Below, in pieces: positions 11,071 to 22,195 of a DNA stretch of 64,000 bases. The notes beneath the pieces are model-generated. The model saw nothing but the letters and a program-made list of their open reading frames with translations, searched no databases and was not told where the DNA came from. The DNA lies in assembly GCA_032433595.1 (NCBI GenBank), contig JASWJB010000172.1, forward strand, positions 26,739 through 90,738, in the 5' to 3' direction. This DNA is from Conoideocrella luteorostrata (taxonomy: Eukaryota; Ascomycota; Sordariomycetes; Hypocreales; Clavicipitaceae). Position 1 is the stretch's first letter; each line of letters starts with the position of its first letter. The position numbers and the translations under genes are program-made.

Positions 11071-11817
11071 GGTTGGGGAGGTTGTGTGATGGACCATGGG
11101 ATAGGGCACAACGGGAGGTAGAGAGAATGAGGGGAACTAGATGATCTGTCACTATAACTTCATAGCTAGGGTGCACCGAATGATATTCTTATTAGTATGA
11201 TGTGTGATGATCGTTCTTCTGTCATGGCGAAGAAGGCTGAGCCCTTGACGGTCAACGTGCATCACATGACTAGTTCCAAACAGGCAAACAGGTTGGGGGG
11301 GTCGGGTCGGATCGGGGACGGGGACGGGGACGAAGAGGGGAGAATTCTTCATGACATACACAAGTCAGTTTACATTCGGGCCCCTTGTGGCTATTGTTAG
11401 CTTGGACTTCAATGCATCGTCTCGATTTCCAGGGAAAATCACCTCGTTCTGCTATGCAATTAGTACTAAGGTTCGCCCGATGGGAAACGCCGCAGTTCAC
11501 ATTGTGAGCTTACCGGCTGAAAAGCAGAAGTCGCCGCGGCGAGCGCAGAAAGTATGGAAAGGCACGAGTTTTTCATATTGCTCTCGTCGTTATTGTCAAT
11601 TGTCGTTTGTCGTCTGTTCAATAAGATATAGCAAATCTTCTTATCAAGGGGGGGAAAGATGGCTCGGCAGTTTTATAGATCAATACCACAGCAGAAATAG
11701 TTCTAGCTGGGCGTGCCCCCTCCGACATGCCGTTCTTTAATGAACAACCACGAAACAGTGCGGAACAATCAATAGCCTTGATTTTACTGTGGCGATGGAG
11801 AATTGAACCCATGCATG

Positions 11818-11833
11818 TACGGAGTACTCCGTA
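11818..11833. other. 16-bp palindrome TACGGAGTACTCCGTA
   Basis: This is a perfect palindrome made of two facing copies of the 9-mer TACGGAGTA. A reciprocal arrangement, TACTCCGTACGGAGTA, lies at 29440-29455. Single copies of the 9-mer recur at eight further places in the window. Confidence 0.85.
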
Positions 11834-12976
11834 GATATTGACATGTCACTTACGGGACGGGATGAGAGGGGAAATGGATCCCTAGCGTGCGCAACTATCT
11901 GACGCCCAGTCCACGTAATGAGACAGACACCAGGATTCTCAGCAGCCTGCTGGACTCGAGCAAGACAAAAAAAGAAAAAAAAGGAAGTTCTGCGTTGGGC
12001 TCATGCAGCAATCGATAAGGTCAAGATTAGTCAACGACGGCCCAGGAATCGATCGTCCCGCAAGATCGACGGTAAGGCTCCATCTCTATGCTGATGTCTT
12101 GCACGAGAATCGCATTCAAGGGTTCTGATTGGATGATATTGGTAGGCATAGATGATTGAAATGATGATCATGCCGAGAGGGGGATTCACCTCTGCTGCTA
12201 GAAAGAAGCGGCGCGCTCTCCACCCTGGCGGTGTGCACTGATTATTTAATCCGAGCATACTAGCTACACTGTACTCTACGCGTGCGTGCCGTGCAACAGG
12301 ATGGGTCCGTAGCCAATTAAAAGCAGGGCATTGAATGGTGCTTCCTCCCTGGTGACGGTGGTGACTGGGAATGAGCGGCGGGTCGTCGGTGAGGGCATGC
12401 CCAAGCGGGGGACAGTTGAACTGAGCCATCGAGGTGGCATTGACTCCGCAAGAGATAATGCCTCAGCGACCAAAAACGCCATAAAATTAAAAAAAAAAAA
12501 AAAAAGCATAACTATTATAAAGCTTAGTTAGCTATTTAGGTAATATATTTTATTAATAACAAGCTTTTATTGCATCTGTGGTGGGCGTTCGAATTGAAAG
12601 GGTCAATTGGACGATGTGGACGAAATGGCTCAGTTAAACTGTCCCCCGCATGATGCCCAAGCCGTCTGGTTCAAGGCTTTGCCAAATCAGGACACCGTGG
12701 GGCTGTGCTACGGAGTAGTCTTGTCACATTCTCGCTTCTTCACTTCCCGTCTCTTCTCTTTCATTTGGGCGGTCTGGATTCGGTGAGCGGGGGCTCGTCT
12801 CAAAGACAAACCTGCTAGCAACCCGTCCGCGACTGAAGCTTCACAGCCAAAACCTGGCTGTGCGAACACAGATTTATCTGCTATCTGCCTCCATCCATAA
12901 ATCACGTCGATAATCTTGCACTTCCAGAGGCAGTCTCGTTGTTCCAGCGCCGGAGAACCAAGAGGGGCAAGATGTC

Positions 12977-13048
12977 GACAAACTAATCGAGACATCCAGG
13001 GCAGAGGCAGAGTGCGCTGACAGGCGTCGATGTCTTGATTAGTCTGTC
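12977..13048. repeat. Hairpin-forming dispersed element, copy 1
   Basis: The left arm GACAAACTAATCGAGACATC and the right arm GATGTCTTGATTAGTCTGTC are inverted repeats matching at 18 of 20 positions, around a 32-bp loop containing CAGAGGCAG. A second copy with the same arm core and loop motif is at 34439-34511. It is small and non-coding, resembling a MITE or a structured element. Confidence 0.75.
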
Positions 13049-13594
13049 AGGCGTGTGGGAGAGGGTTTTCTTACGGCGCCTCATCTAGGCTTCGGTTCTA
13101 GGCCAGCATAGACATCGGCAGGTAATGTACGATGACGAACCTGACATACATACGAGTCTTACATTTTAGTCTGTTGACAGGGGACTTATGCGTCCCACGT
13201 CACGAAAATACCGAAGATTGTCGGGGTAAAGCTTCAAGGTGCACATTCAAGTCTCTCCGTTGAGGATTCGGCGGCCCATCTATTACTATCAAGTTACACA
13301 TCAAGCGATGATTGGCAGCGCTAGCTGATGTCATGGGCTAGTCTGTGCAGACAGAGATTCTTACTGTGTCTCGGGTGTTGCGACAGCATAATTTTATCCT
13401 TTTGCATAAATAAAGCTAGCCAGCCAGTGCGCGACTGCTTGGCTTTGCCTGCGGGGTTGGGAAAGACGAGCAAACCTGCCGCATTAGATTGACGAACTAC
13501 GCACGTTGAGCACAACACTCGTAGAACGTTTGTTTCTGAAGCATCTCAGTTGATCGTTTTTGTGGATAATTGAATGTGGTGAAGACGCTACCAA

Positions 13595-13990
13595 TTTTGA
13601 GAAGAGAATTGCTTCTGTCAGGAATATCAGTGCCGTAACTAGCTAGCTGAATGCGAGCACCGTTTTGGCCGCCTCTGATACTCAACTGCCAGCTTAATGT
13701 GATTCTCCCCCTCCATCCGCATCTCAGTCCGGTGACCACTCAACCCAGATTCGCGGAGTTCGGAGGGAGTACTGGTTCATGATCTATAAGATGAATGCGG
13801 GTTGTTTTAGCTGTGCCACGGCACGTCGAACGTCGAGGAAATTGGCGGACTAAACGAGTCCCAATTTTAGGCATAAAGGAATTCATTTCCCGTAAATTAA
13901 GAAGGCATTAGACATCATCGAATTCATCCATTTCTATCATTTTATACTGCGTACGATTGCTCTATGACTCTAGCCTCATTTAACGTAACA
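13595..13990 (+). mobile_element. Solo LTR, family C, degenerate start
   Basis: Family C starts TGTTGAGA, carries the block CAGTGCCGTAAATAGCTAG about 40 bp in, and ends AACGCAACA or AACGTAACA. Here the first bases read TTTTGAGAAG, then CAGTGCCGTAACTAGCTAG, and the end is TTTAACGTAACA. Flanks show no clear duplication. Confidence 0.65.
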
Positions 13991-14016
13991 ACATCCTGTT
14001 CAATATCGTGGCCTGT

Positions 14017-14342
14017 TGTTGCGTTATGTGCCTTTACATAGATTTGGGGTAAAGGAGCAATTTGGCAACAGTGGCAATCGGCAGGAATTGATGGATATTG
14101 ACGAGGGTTCTAAGAGTGATGAATTTGACAGTAGATGATATTATTGATGATCTGACTTGATGATGCCCTCTGAAGGGCATCGTGACCCTTCTTTATAGCC
14201 CTTCAGTGACCGGGAAATTCTCTGGAATTTAGTGGCCTTAGGCCTACATTCCTCGGCATCGTGCCGCCTTCTTCCACTATCGTACGAATCTAGCTAATAC
14301 GAGGCATTAGTCATTTCCGAAGGTGCCACTCTAATCTCAACA
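14017..14342 (-). mobile_element. Solo LTR, family C, inverted
   Basis: The low-coordinate end TGTTGCGTTATGTGCC is the inverse of the family C 3' end, and the high end TAATCTCAACA is the inverse of its start. It lies 26 bp from the plus-strand family C copy, so the two form an inverted pair. A TATA-like stretch (CTTTATAG) is inside. Confidence 0.6.
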
Positions 14343-14505
14343 CCTTGTACGAACGACACAACGACGATGAGTCTCGACTACCCACTGTGGCCAGTTCTAA
14401 TATTACACCCTATGTTCTCCATAAGTCTATATGACTCAGCCATCTCTAAATCTTGGCCAGGATGGATCTGTTGGCGCGGAATCGGTGAGCCCTGTTTTGA
14501 ACGGG

Positions 14506-14870
14506 TCAGTCAGCGTAAGCGGCCCACGCAGGGGGGGCAACACGTACCATCAGATAGCCTTCCGCCGAGGCCGTCACAATCATGCCCATGACAACAGACA
14601 CGCGCTGTGAGCCGAATACGTTGCCGACGACAGTAAGCATTGTCGCAAAGAAGCCTCCATTTGCCGCACCATTGATGGCGGCGAACAGAACAAGGGAGCC
14701 CAGCGTGGTGGACACAAATGACCAGCATGCTGACTGCATTTAGCACCATGCATAGAGGAAGCGTGTTGAGAGACCCCATCGTGTCGCAGGAGAAGCTACA
14801 TGGGACGCGCCCTACGGCGGAGAAAAAGTTAAATCTTGCGAGAAGTCCCTTTTCACCACTGTTGAGCGAC
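14506..14870 (-). pseudogene. MFS transporter fragment (monocarboxylate-type)
   Basis: Two overlapping minus-strand frames together spell one stretch of a fungal MFS transporter of the monocarboxylate-porter type. One frame reads FNFFSAVGRVPCSF then CDTMGSLNTLPLCMVLNAVS; the other continues FAAINGAANGGFFATMLTVV then GNVFGSQRVSVVMGMIV. The change of frame near 14700 and the lack of the remaining transmembrane helices on either side show a truncated, frameshifted remnant. It sits between solo LTRs. The substrate cannot be inferred. Confidence 0.72.
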
Positions 14871-15006
14871 AACTTGTCCTGCGTGGTCAAGATCTCATTG
14901 GCACATCTATGATAGTCCTGTGAGTGCTCTCTCGGCTAGGAGGCCGGTCAGTACTTCGGCTTCTTCAGGTTTCTCCCAGGCTAACCTTGGCTAACTCAAC
15001 TGTTCG

Positions 15007-16080
15007 ATGCCTACCAATCAGGGCGTCAACGGTAGTAACCGGTGCATCCGCGTATCGAGAAGCTGGTCCTCATTCCCCTCTATCTACATGACGGCCCTAA
15101 CAACGTATATGCAGAGGAGCTCGACCCATGATGTTTTTGGCAATGTGGGGATACCAAGTCTTGAAGCAATAAAGTCCAGCGTTAATTTTGGAAATGAGTC
15201 CTGGATAACCATCGATTACAGCCGCGAAGTCCCATACTCGTCTTTGTTGGGCATTCCCGTCGTAGGCATCCCCAGTCCGGGAAACCTTTCTTTCGACCTT
15301 GTCAATAGGTATATAGGGGTCGACTGCAAATCGCTACCTGTGTCATTAACCCTGCAGTGTTCCGGAACGATTCTAATGGACAAGGTGTCGGCGTCGCTTA
15401 TCTCCAAGATGGAATTAATTTTATAGTTGAAACAAGCCGCTCTCTAGATCTTTCCGCGGTTAACCAAGCAATGCCGACTTTCTCTAAATGGCACGGACGC
15501 GCGGGATGTCAGTGTTGTCAATTGCTCAGTCACGCCTCGAGATGTAGAGTTGTCAGTTTTCTGCGCCGACCGGTCATGCAGAGTTACCGCCATGAGAGCC
15601 TTGGCTGCGGATCTTGACTGGTGGTGGCGCGACTACTTTCCAATGCTACGAATTGTTGGATAACACGCGTGTGTGTGAGTGGATATATGGATACACGGGC
15701 TGTGAGAGAAAGGATACGTGGCTTCTGGGCCTGAGGCAGGAATTCAGGACAGGCATGTTCTAGTTTGTAGGGGTATTTATAGAGGGATTTGGACAAGGCC
15801 GTCAGACGAGGGATTTTCCCTCAATCATCACTGTAACACAACTCATCCCATCAATGAAAACCAATTTGAACCTCTCCTATTTATTCCAACACGAATGAGT
15901 CTCGCATTTTTCCCCTACGCGGCGTTGGGACCTTTTGACAGACGTTCCCGGATATCCGGCTCATTAACAGAGATGTAGCCGCGGGACCCAAACTACAACT
16001 TCAAAGCTGGACCTTTTGGTAAATCCGCCATGCTCTCACAAATTCCACTGTCAACCTTAAGCAGGAATTTGGAGGTGCTG
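15007..16080 (+). pseudogene. Fungal membrane-protein relic split by a solo LTR
   Basis: From 15007 the frame reads like the ectodomain of a large fungal multi-pass membrane protein of unknown function: GIPVVGIPSPGNLSF, VNRYIGVDC. It changes frame near 15350, where the next frame gives FRNDSNGQGVGVAYLQDG, and again later gives VVNCSVTPRDVELSVFCADR then SCRVTAMR and DLDWWWRDYFPML. At 15654 a solo LTR interrupts; after it the relic seems to resume near 15892. At least two frameshifts plus the insertion make it non-functional. The family resemblance rests on recalled motif style (SCxVTxMR) and is moderate. Confidence 0.5.
15654..15891 (+). mobile_element. Solo LTR, family A, copy 1 (TSD CGAAT)
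   Basis: It begins TGTTGGATAACACGCGTGTG and ends TTTATTCCAACA, 238 bp, with 7-bp terminal inverted repeats TGTTGGA/TCCAACA. The bases before and after are both CGAAT, a 5-bp target-site duplication. Shared family A blocks are TACACGGGC, GTGAGAGAAAGGATACGTGG, a TATTTATAG box, and GGCCGTCAGACGAGG. No internal retrotransposon coding is present. It sits within a decayed membrane-protein gene. Confidence 0.9.
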
Positions 16081-16771
16081 TACAACACCTACTTTACGGT
16101 GTACGGAGTACATTTCAGCGAACTCCGAAACGTCCCCAGCTTTGAGAGCCGCCAATTTGCTTGAAAATGTGATAAAATTCCCGTTTCGTCACCGTACATC
16201 ATTATATAGCTTAATCGCATTACGGTTATTACGGCTTCTGAAGTGGTAGGAATTATGGACTTCAAGAGCATTTTATTTCTGTAGGGAACCGCAGTGGTCC
16301 ACAGGAGCGGACCATTTTATAAGTTTGATTTATCCCCAACGCTCATTACAATTTCCATGGGACCATGGCGCTTGACAGATACACATTGACTACTCTGTGA
16401 GGTGCGGCTCTGACTCGTTCTCCGACAACACATAGGCGTGGTCCGCCAACATACCGCCTACGTACCACCGTCTCTGCGCATGCGAGCTCTCGTTCACGCT
16501 GGAAAGGGATGGATGGTAGGGTAAATATAGCTAAGGAGCGTTCCACTCGTTATGCACCTACGTCACGGCTATGCCCTGGAAATTCAACCCGCTGCAATGC
16601 TTCTGTGCGGTACCCTGCTGTGAATGATTCGCCCTTCATACGTACTGCGAACTAAACGTGCAAATGTAGCCAACTGAGATGGAGACAAAAGGTCAAAATA
16701 ATAGTGTGTGTGAGGGACCATGTATTGTTTTATTCTTGCATATTCGGCTAAAGTCACTCTTGATTAGTAGT
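16081..16771. other. Intergenic, one TACGGAGTA motif
   Basis: No gene is supported. The 9-mer TACGGAGTA occurs at 16102-16110. Confidence 0.35.
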
Positions 16772-17002
16772 TGCTGCGTTATGTGCCTTCATGAGCATGT
16801 AAGGGCTATTTACAACAGTGGATATTGTCAGTGATAGATGGATTGTATTGATTGAATAATGCTTCTTATTATTCTCGACTTCCTGAAGAGCCTAAAAGCC
16901 ACCTCTTTATGTTACTTTCTAGGTCTCGTATCCTCGTAGCCTTGTGACCATTTTAGCTATTTACGACACTGATTATCCTGACGAGCATCTCTAGTTCCAA
17001 CA
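16772..17002 (-). mobile_element. Solo LTR, family C, inverted (TSD GTAGT)
   Basis: Read on the minus strand it starts TGTTGGAACTAGAGATG, contains the family C block with AGTGTCGTAAATAGCTA, and ends GCACATAACGCAGCA. GTAGT flanks it on both sides (16767-16771 and 17003-17007). It ends only a few bases from the stop codon of the membrane-protein gene that starts at 17010, so that gene probably terminates its transcript within or across this LTR. Confidence 0.82.
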
Positions 17003-17009
17003 GTAGTAG

Positions 17010-18922
17010 CTATACATGACTAGTAGTGGTTGACACATAGCCGTCATCCCCGTTAAATGCCTTCGGGACTAATGGCCTGTCTTCGTCTAAAGGACTTGAT
17101 ACTTCTCGCACGCCAATCTGGAGCTTTTCCTCACAGGCACCTCGAGGCGCATCGTCTTGTTTGGCTCTCGCTTTGTTCGAGGTCAGTATTAGGCACACTA
17201 TGAATACCAGTTCGGGGGATATGGAAGACTCACAGAAGCATAAATGTAAGAACTTGAGCGCTACCGGAAGCCAGATTGCCACGGCTACAAGCTGTCCAAA
17301 CGACCACATGCATAAGCCATTGGTGTCAGTGTAAAAGAGCAGAAACATCTGGAACAATTGCACAAGCCCAACTGGGGTAAGGCAAAATGCAAGGCATTGT
17401 GCTACGCACAGTATAATGCGGTTCAGGGAAACTCCCTCGAGCTTTTCGTAATCGTGGCGGAGTAAAATACTCAAATAGGTGCTCTGAAGCCAGCGCAAAG
17501 CCCTGTCGATTATTGTTTGGGCATTGTCGAAATTACGTACCATATGGTGAAAGTGAAGATGCAATAACCAATTTACTATTAGAGCAACGGTGACCAAATG
17601 AATGCAATCTATAAAGATGGATGAGTTGTTGCAAAATGTGCATATTGTCTTCTGTCTCGTTGATGGTTTGCAATAAGATATTGGTCCTGGGTGGGAGCCA
17701 CAAGCGGAGACCTGCGACACATTGTCGAGGTGCTTTTGAAATTCCAGGGGGTCTATCCCATTTTGCTTATTCATGTAAATCATGAGGATCCAGTTGGCAG
17801 CGATAAAGACGAGGGTATATCCACCGTGCTTCCTTCGCTGCTTATTGTGTTCTGCTTTGCCTCCCGACGCTTTAAACTCGACCAACTCGTTACGCCGGCA
17901 GGATCTCTGAATGATTGCCTGAAGCATTAAAAGAGGGTATGTGCCGATTACAGTGAGATTCTGGGAGATTTCGATGTTGACAATGTAAGAGAAGACGGTG
18001 TGTACGTTTGCCAGTCCTTTGTAACCTTCAAAAGCTATAAGACTTGCAACCACGAACGTCATGGTGAATAATGTCTGTGCTTCTTGAAGTTCAGTTAGAG
18101 ATTCCACAACCGCAAGAGGAATTCTCCTGGCGACATTTGCAAGATGAATCTTCCTAGCGAACGAGGAGAGGTGCCGGGCAATGATGCTGTTGTCCCAAAA
18201 GCGGTGGAATAAAGAAGAAACACCCCCCGGCTTGGTTAATTTGTGATAGACACCAAGTAAAAGAACAAGCAAGCTCCGGATCATGTACGCTATGAGCACC
18301 TATTGAAGAAAGGGTTAGGGCTGACCAACAACGATCATGTTAGAGTGAGCGATACTTACGCCTTGGCCTGCAATATCAGCATCAGCCACAGCGCCGAGGT
18401 CCTCGGAGTTACTGCAGTAATTGCTGATGAGATTGTTGAACTTGATGGCATTATCTCGTCCGGACAAGCCGCCACACTTGAAATCCCAGAAGGCTTGCGA
18501 GCACGTCCCATTCTTAGAATCATAGCAGGACTGCCAGTAACAATCTCGAACCCGCTGGAGAGTTCCGAGTCTATCAAAGTCTCCAATGGACCCGATATTA
18601 AACTTGGAGCTCACTTCATTCCATTTTTGCTGGTTTACCGTGCCGCCCACGTCCGCCACCCGCCCAGCCACTGTTGCCAGAGCCATGCAGTTCCAAACGT
18701 TCTTGCATGTGCTGAGCATGTATTTCTGGTCAAGGCATGCTGCGGTGCAGTTCAGCGGCTGTCCATTCCCAACTTGGCATCCGCCTTCAATGAGCTTTGC
18801 AACATTGCCGGGCGAAGTGAGAGTAGCAGACGCTGCTTCAGAATAAGCTTCCCGCCACATTTGTATCTCTTTTGGGACCTTCTTTGGAGATTTGGAATGC
18901 CCATAGCCGTTTCGCCCCTGCA
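17010..18922 (-). CDS. Multi-pass membrane protein with Cys-rich ectodomain, unknown function
   Basis: Two exons, 18360-18922 and 17010-18299, are joined by a 60-nt intron (GTAAGT donor, AATAG acceptor) that restores GQGVLIAYMIRSLLVLLLG across the junction. The N-terminal part, about 190 residues, has about ten cysteines (LNCTAACLDQKYMLSTC, NVWNC, RDCYWQSC, GTCSQAFWDFKC, SNYC), consistent with an extracellular disulfide-bonded domain. About seven hydrophobic segments follow, from LLVLLLGVYHKL to LVFIVCLILTS, then a polar C-terminal tail of about 50 residues. This layout is common in uncharacterised fungal plasma-membrane proteins. The upstream boundary is a TTGCAG acceptor at about 18923, so at least one more 5' exon, including any signal peptide, must lie above. 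I do not know its function. Confidence 0.7.
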
Positions 18923-18949
18923 ACTCATGCCACTATAATTAGTCATTAG

Positions 18950-19640
18950 GTGCGTCTTGTCATAACTAGCGTCGGCGAACTACTGTACGACTGTGCACAG
19001 TGAGGCTTGCATTTATTCCAAGACAACAAGGCAAACGAAGGCCGATGCTATCGGGCAAAATTTCGACCAAGCCAGGTGTAACCATTGCATTCACGCATTG
19101 GGTCGTGTGCATCGATCATATCCTCAACAAGTCACGTCCATTATGCGTCAAGGCGGCCTTGGGATTCGTTGATGGTTTTAAAACGCATGCCGCACAAATC
19201 AGCCATATGAGGCGTTTTGTGGATGCATTACCTACCATCCAGTCATTAATCTGGACCGCAATCTGACCGAAGAAATCAGCCATACCTGCCTCTTTTTCGG
19301 ACACTTTCCGTCCAAGTACCGATTGATCAACCTGGGCGGGCTTGTTTGATGCCACACAAGCGGGCTGTAACCTCGTTTAGTGCTCTCCCTCTACTGATGT
19401 GGAAATTCTCGATTGGGTATCCGAGTGCGCCACAGCTCTATGTCGTCCCGAACCTCGCCATCTGTATCACCCGTCCTTTGCCGTCTGTCGTTATCGAGTC
19501 TGAGGGAACATTCCTGCAGAAACCACCATGGCTGGCTGGACGGGGTTGGTCGATGCCCAGAAGCCGCTTCCCCCATGGCTCCATGGCCCTGCACCACATG
19601 CCGCGTAGGAACTGGTGGTAAGACACAGTGGTGGAGCACT
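18950..19640 (-). other. Probable 5' exons of the membrane-protein gene, or a separate relic
   Basis: Two minus-strand frames look coding. One reads KGRVIQMARFGTT, a TAG codon, and then CGALGYPIENFHISRGRALN with EVTARLCGIKQARP. Another reads QVDQSVLGRKVSEKEAG then FFGQIAVQINDWM before a GTAGGT donor at about 19237. They could be the N-terminal exons of the gene at 17010-18922. The in-frame TAG in the first, if not spliced out, would break the protein. I cannot join these stretches with confidence. Confidence 0.3.
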
Positions 19641-20505
19641 GACTATGCTGGCTGGGCTGAGCGAAACACAAACACAAGCAGTTGAACCACCGGCACGCAC
19701 CAAACAAACTACTTCAAGATGATGCCGATTGCATGCAGATTTTGGGCATTTTGGAAGCATGGGCAAGATTTGGCGAAGATTTGACGCTGGGATGCACACT
19801 ACTAATTATGTCTTGGTAGAAGATACGAGGTGGCAAACAATAACAATAAAAATTACATCGTCGCCAGACTCCGCAGCACGAACAGAAAGTACATCAAGAT
19901 ACCCTTGAGGCAGTTGTTGTGTACAGCATGGCCATAGCTAGCAGAGGTCACTTATTTAGTGCATTCAATATATACAAGGGAGAATAAGACAGCTTGAGTC
20001 GGTTTTCATGCTATAACTCGTTCAATGACGATATGGCGTGGACATATCAAGCCGAAGAGAGACAATTTAACTTTTGGATTTCGCGCCACTTCACGCACGG
20101 TACCACATGACCGACCATCGGTTTGTAGTGGCAAGTGCTTCAGCATGTATCACGGCATTGCTCATGGGCTCACTTCAGTCCTCCGCGCAGCACAGCCTGC
20201 AAATCCGTTCGCTTTGCGCTGGGAGGAGGAGGAACTAACAGGCCGGACCGGCTTCGATGTGCTCGTTTGTACCGGGTCCGCAACACATTGCGGCCGCCTC
20301 GATAGATTTGATCTATTCATTCCGCACTAAGTAAAAGAAAAAAAGAAAGAAAGAAAGAAAGAAAGAAAGCTAACGCGTGATACATACTGCTTGCGGTAGT
20401 GAGCATGAAACATCGCATCACACCCCGAGGTTGTACCTAACCCTGTAGCGCCCCAGGAGAGAGACATATCTTCCCCCCCATAAGGACATGGAGACTGTAT
20501 AAGAT
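19641..20505. other. Intergenic with microsatellite
   Basis: No gene is supported. The only obvious feature is a GAAA repeat at 20334-20369. Confidence 0.4.
20334..20369. repeat. (GAAA)n microsatellite
   Basis: AAAAGAAAAAAAG runs into about seven uninterrupted GAAA units. Confidence 0.9.
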
Positions 20506-22195
20506 TTAGACGGCCGCTGTTGCCTCATGCGGTAGAATGTTCACTAGAATAGCGCAGTTCGCCTCCGTGGTTGCTTGGTTACCGTACTTTTTACACGTCT
20601 CAGCTCTGTTCAATTTCCAAAGAGAAATGATTTTCGGAAGTATAATGCTTACCGCAGTGTATAACAGTTGCACTTCAGACTCTCCCGGCTTTGTGAACCA
20701 GTGAACCGGTTCACGCATGTAGGAACCCCAGCGCTGGAAGGCTTTATCGTAGTCCAAGGCCGTCTCTACTTCGAGTTTGGGATCAACATGGATCCCGAAC
20801 TCGTATCCGGCAATCCATTCAGATGGCACGCCAAGCGGCTGGTTCCGCCGGCGATGAATGGCCCAAGGATATGAGGAGAGTTCGGGATCGTCGTCGAAGT
20901 CGGGCCTTTGGGAGAACATGTCTCGGACGTTATCTTCCATCTTGATGACGGGCGCAATTTGAGGGTCGAGATTCAGGGCTTGAAAGCTTTCCCAAAGCAC
21001 CGCGTCAACACCTTTTAGCGTGGCTGGCAGGGGCGTCTCTGTGGTGTGATTGTAGGCGTAGACGTGCGAGCACCAGAAGCCCAGTGTACCATCTGCGCGC
21101 GCTTAGTTCCAATATTTTCTTTCTAGGTGGGCAATTAATCATTTCTTCTTACCTTGACCAGCAAAGGGATCTTGGGACATGGTCTCCTTGACAGCCCGGT
21201 ACAGGGGCAGATTGGCCGGGTTCAGCGTCGGAGATACACCCGTCAGGCGGCCGGCGCCACGGGCGCCATAGAGGTTATACGTTAAAGTAAGCCTATGCCC
21301 GCTGGTAACTTCGAGGACCTCTTGCTCGCAGTCGCTATAGAAGGCCGCCCAGTGGATTCTGGCATGGTCGAAGCAACCGGGGTCGGGGTTGTCTCGGCCG
21401 GAACTCCAGTCAAATGTCATCTCCTGCTCCTTGTGATAGACTTTTAGATTACCGCCTTGGTGCTCTAATGGGAGGCAAACCACGAGACCCAAACTGCGAA
21501 GCAGAACGTGGGGCATCGACATGTGCCTTGAATTTGCCCGATGGCCCAGAATATACCTTGACCCAGATCTACCGTTAGAAATAAAGTCCAGCACTTTGAA
21601 AGAGGGGGTGGGTTCAACGTTACATTCAGCTTGTAGAGTTCGGCTCGCACGCTGCGATGGGTGGATGAATTGAAGGCGCTCGGCAGCAGCACCTGGGCCA
21701 CGGCATCAATGATACCTACAGAGTATGGGTCGAATGTGGTGCAAAATGCAGTTGGATCCATCTGGAGAGCCTTGCGGTAGCTCTCGTCATATATGTCTTG
21801 GCCACCGCGGCCGAACGTAGCTGGCAGGGAATGCTCAGGAGTCTGTCCAGGCGGGCTTCCTCGGCTCCTGGGACCGACGGCAGACTGATCTTGGCACAGG
21901 AACTTAATCCACAGGCAGCAGGTTGCTCGTCTGCAGCTCTTTCATCTGCAGTTCAGCCCAAATCCTAACGGATCGTTACGTGATCCGATTCTATTTGCTC
22001 GATTTGACCACCAGCTTGTGGCGATTTGTTGGGCTCACGAATAGGAATTCCGCCTCCGCATGCGAAAAGATGCCTTTGTTCTTCTAAGATGCTCCTGAGA
22101 CCGTCGAGGAGCTCGTGATTTACCGGGTGACGTGCGTCGCTGTCGTGACTGGAGCTCGCATCACCGTCCGTAGCTGCTCTCTCTGTATCGGACAT
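20506..22195 (-). pseudogene. 2OG-Fe(II) oxygenase-domain protein, decayed
   Basis: The order of motifs matches a fungal Fe2OG-dioxygenase protein family (prolyl-4-hydroxylase-like fold). N-terminal FACGGGIPI is near 22070, LPATFGRGGQD near 21820, FDPYSVGIIDAVAQVLLP near 21725, and KLN spliced to VYSGPSGKFKAHVD near 21550. GGNLKVYHKEQEMTFDWSS follows near 21420, then FYSDCEQEV and LTLTYNLY, and DGTLGFWCSHVYAYNH near 21090. The C-terminal exon is YGNQATTEANCAILVNILPH. Lesions: a TAG in the first exon end (IR-stop-D), a frame change before LPATFGRGG, and a 2-nt loss after SASQFGS that breaks FGS-LVVCLP. In addition the distal iron-ligand His, expected in DCEHEV, is Gln (CAA). HVD, the proximal pair, remains. 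The gene is therefore non-functional on several counts. Confidence 0.78.

Larger units (their letters stand above)
11071..13594. other. Gene-poor stretch with short palindromes
   Basis: No gene is supported across 2.5 kb. Visible are a GGGGAC-type short repeat near 11310-11335, the 16-bp palindrome at 11818-11833, an A run at about 12487-12505 and a 72-bp hairpin element at 12977-13048. ORFs of 60-130 codons on both strands lack domains. Confidence 0.4.

Noticed and set aside
12031..12429. 132-codon minus-strand ORF
   Set aside because: No domain, no splice-consistent neighbours, and other frames overlap it.
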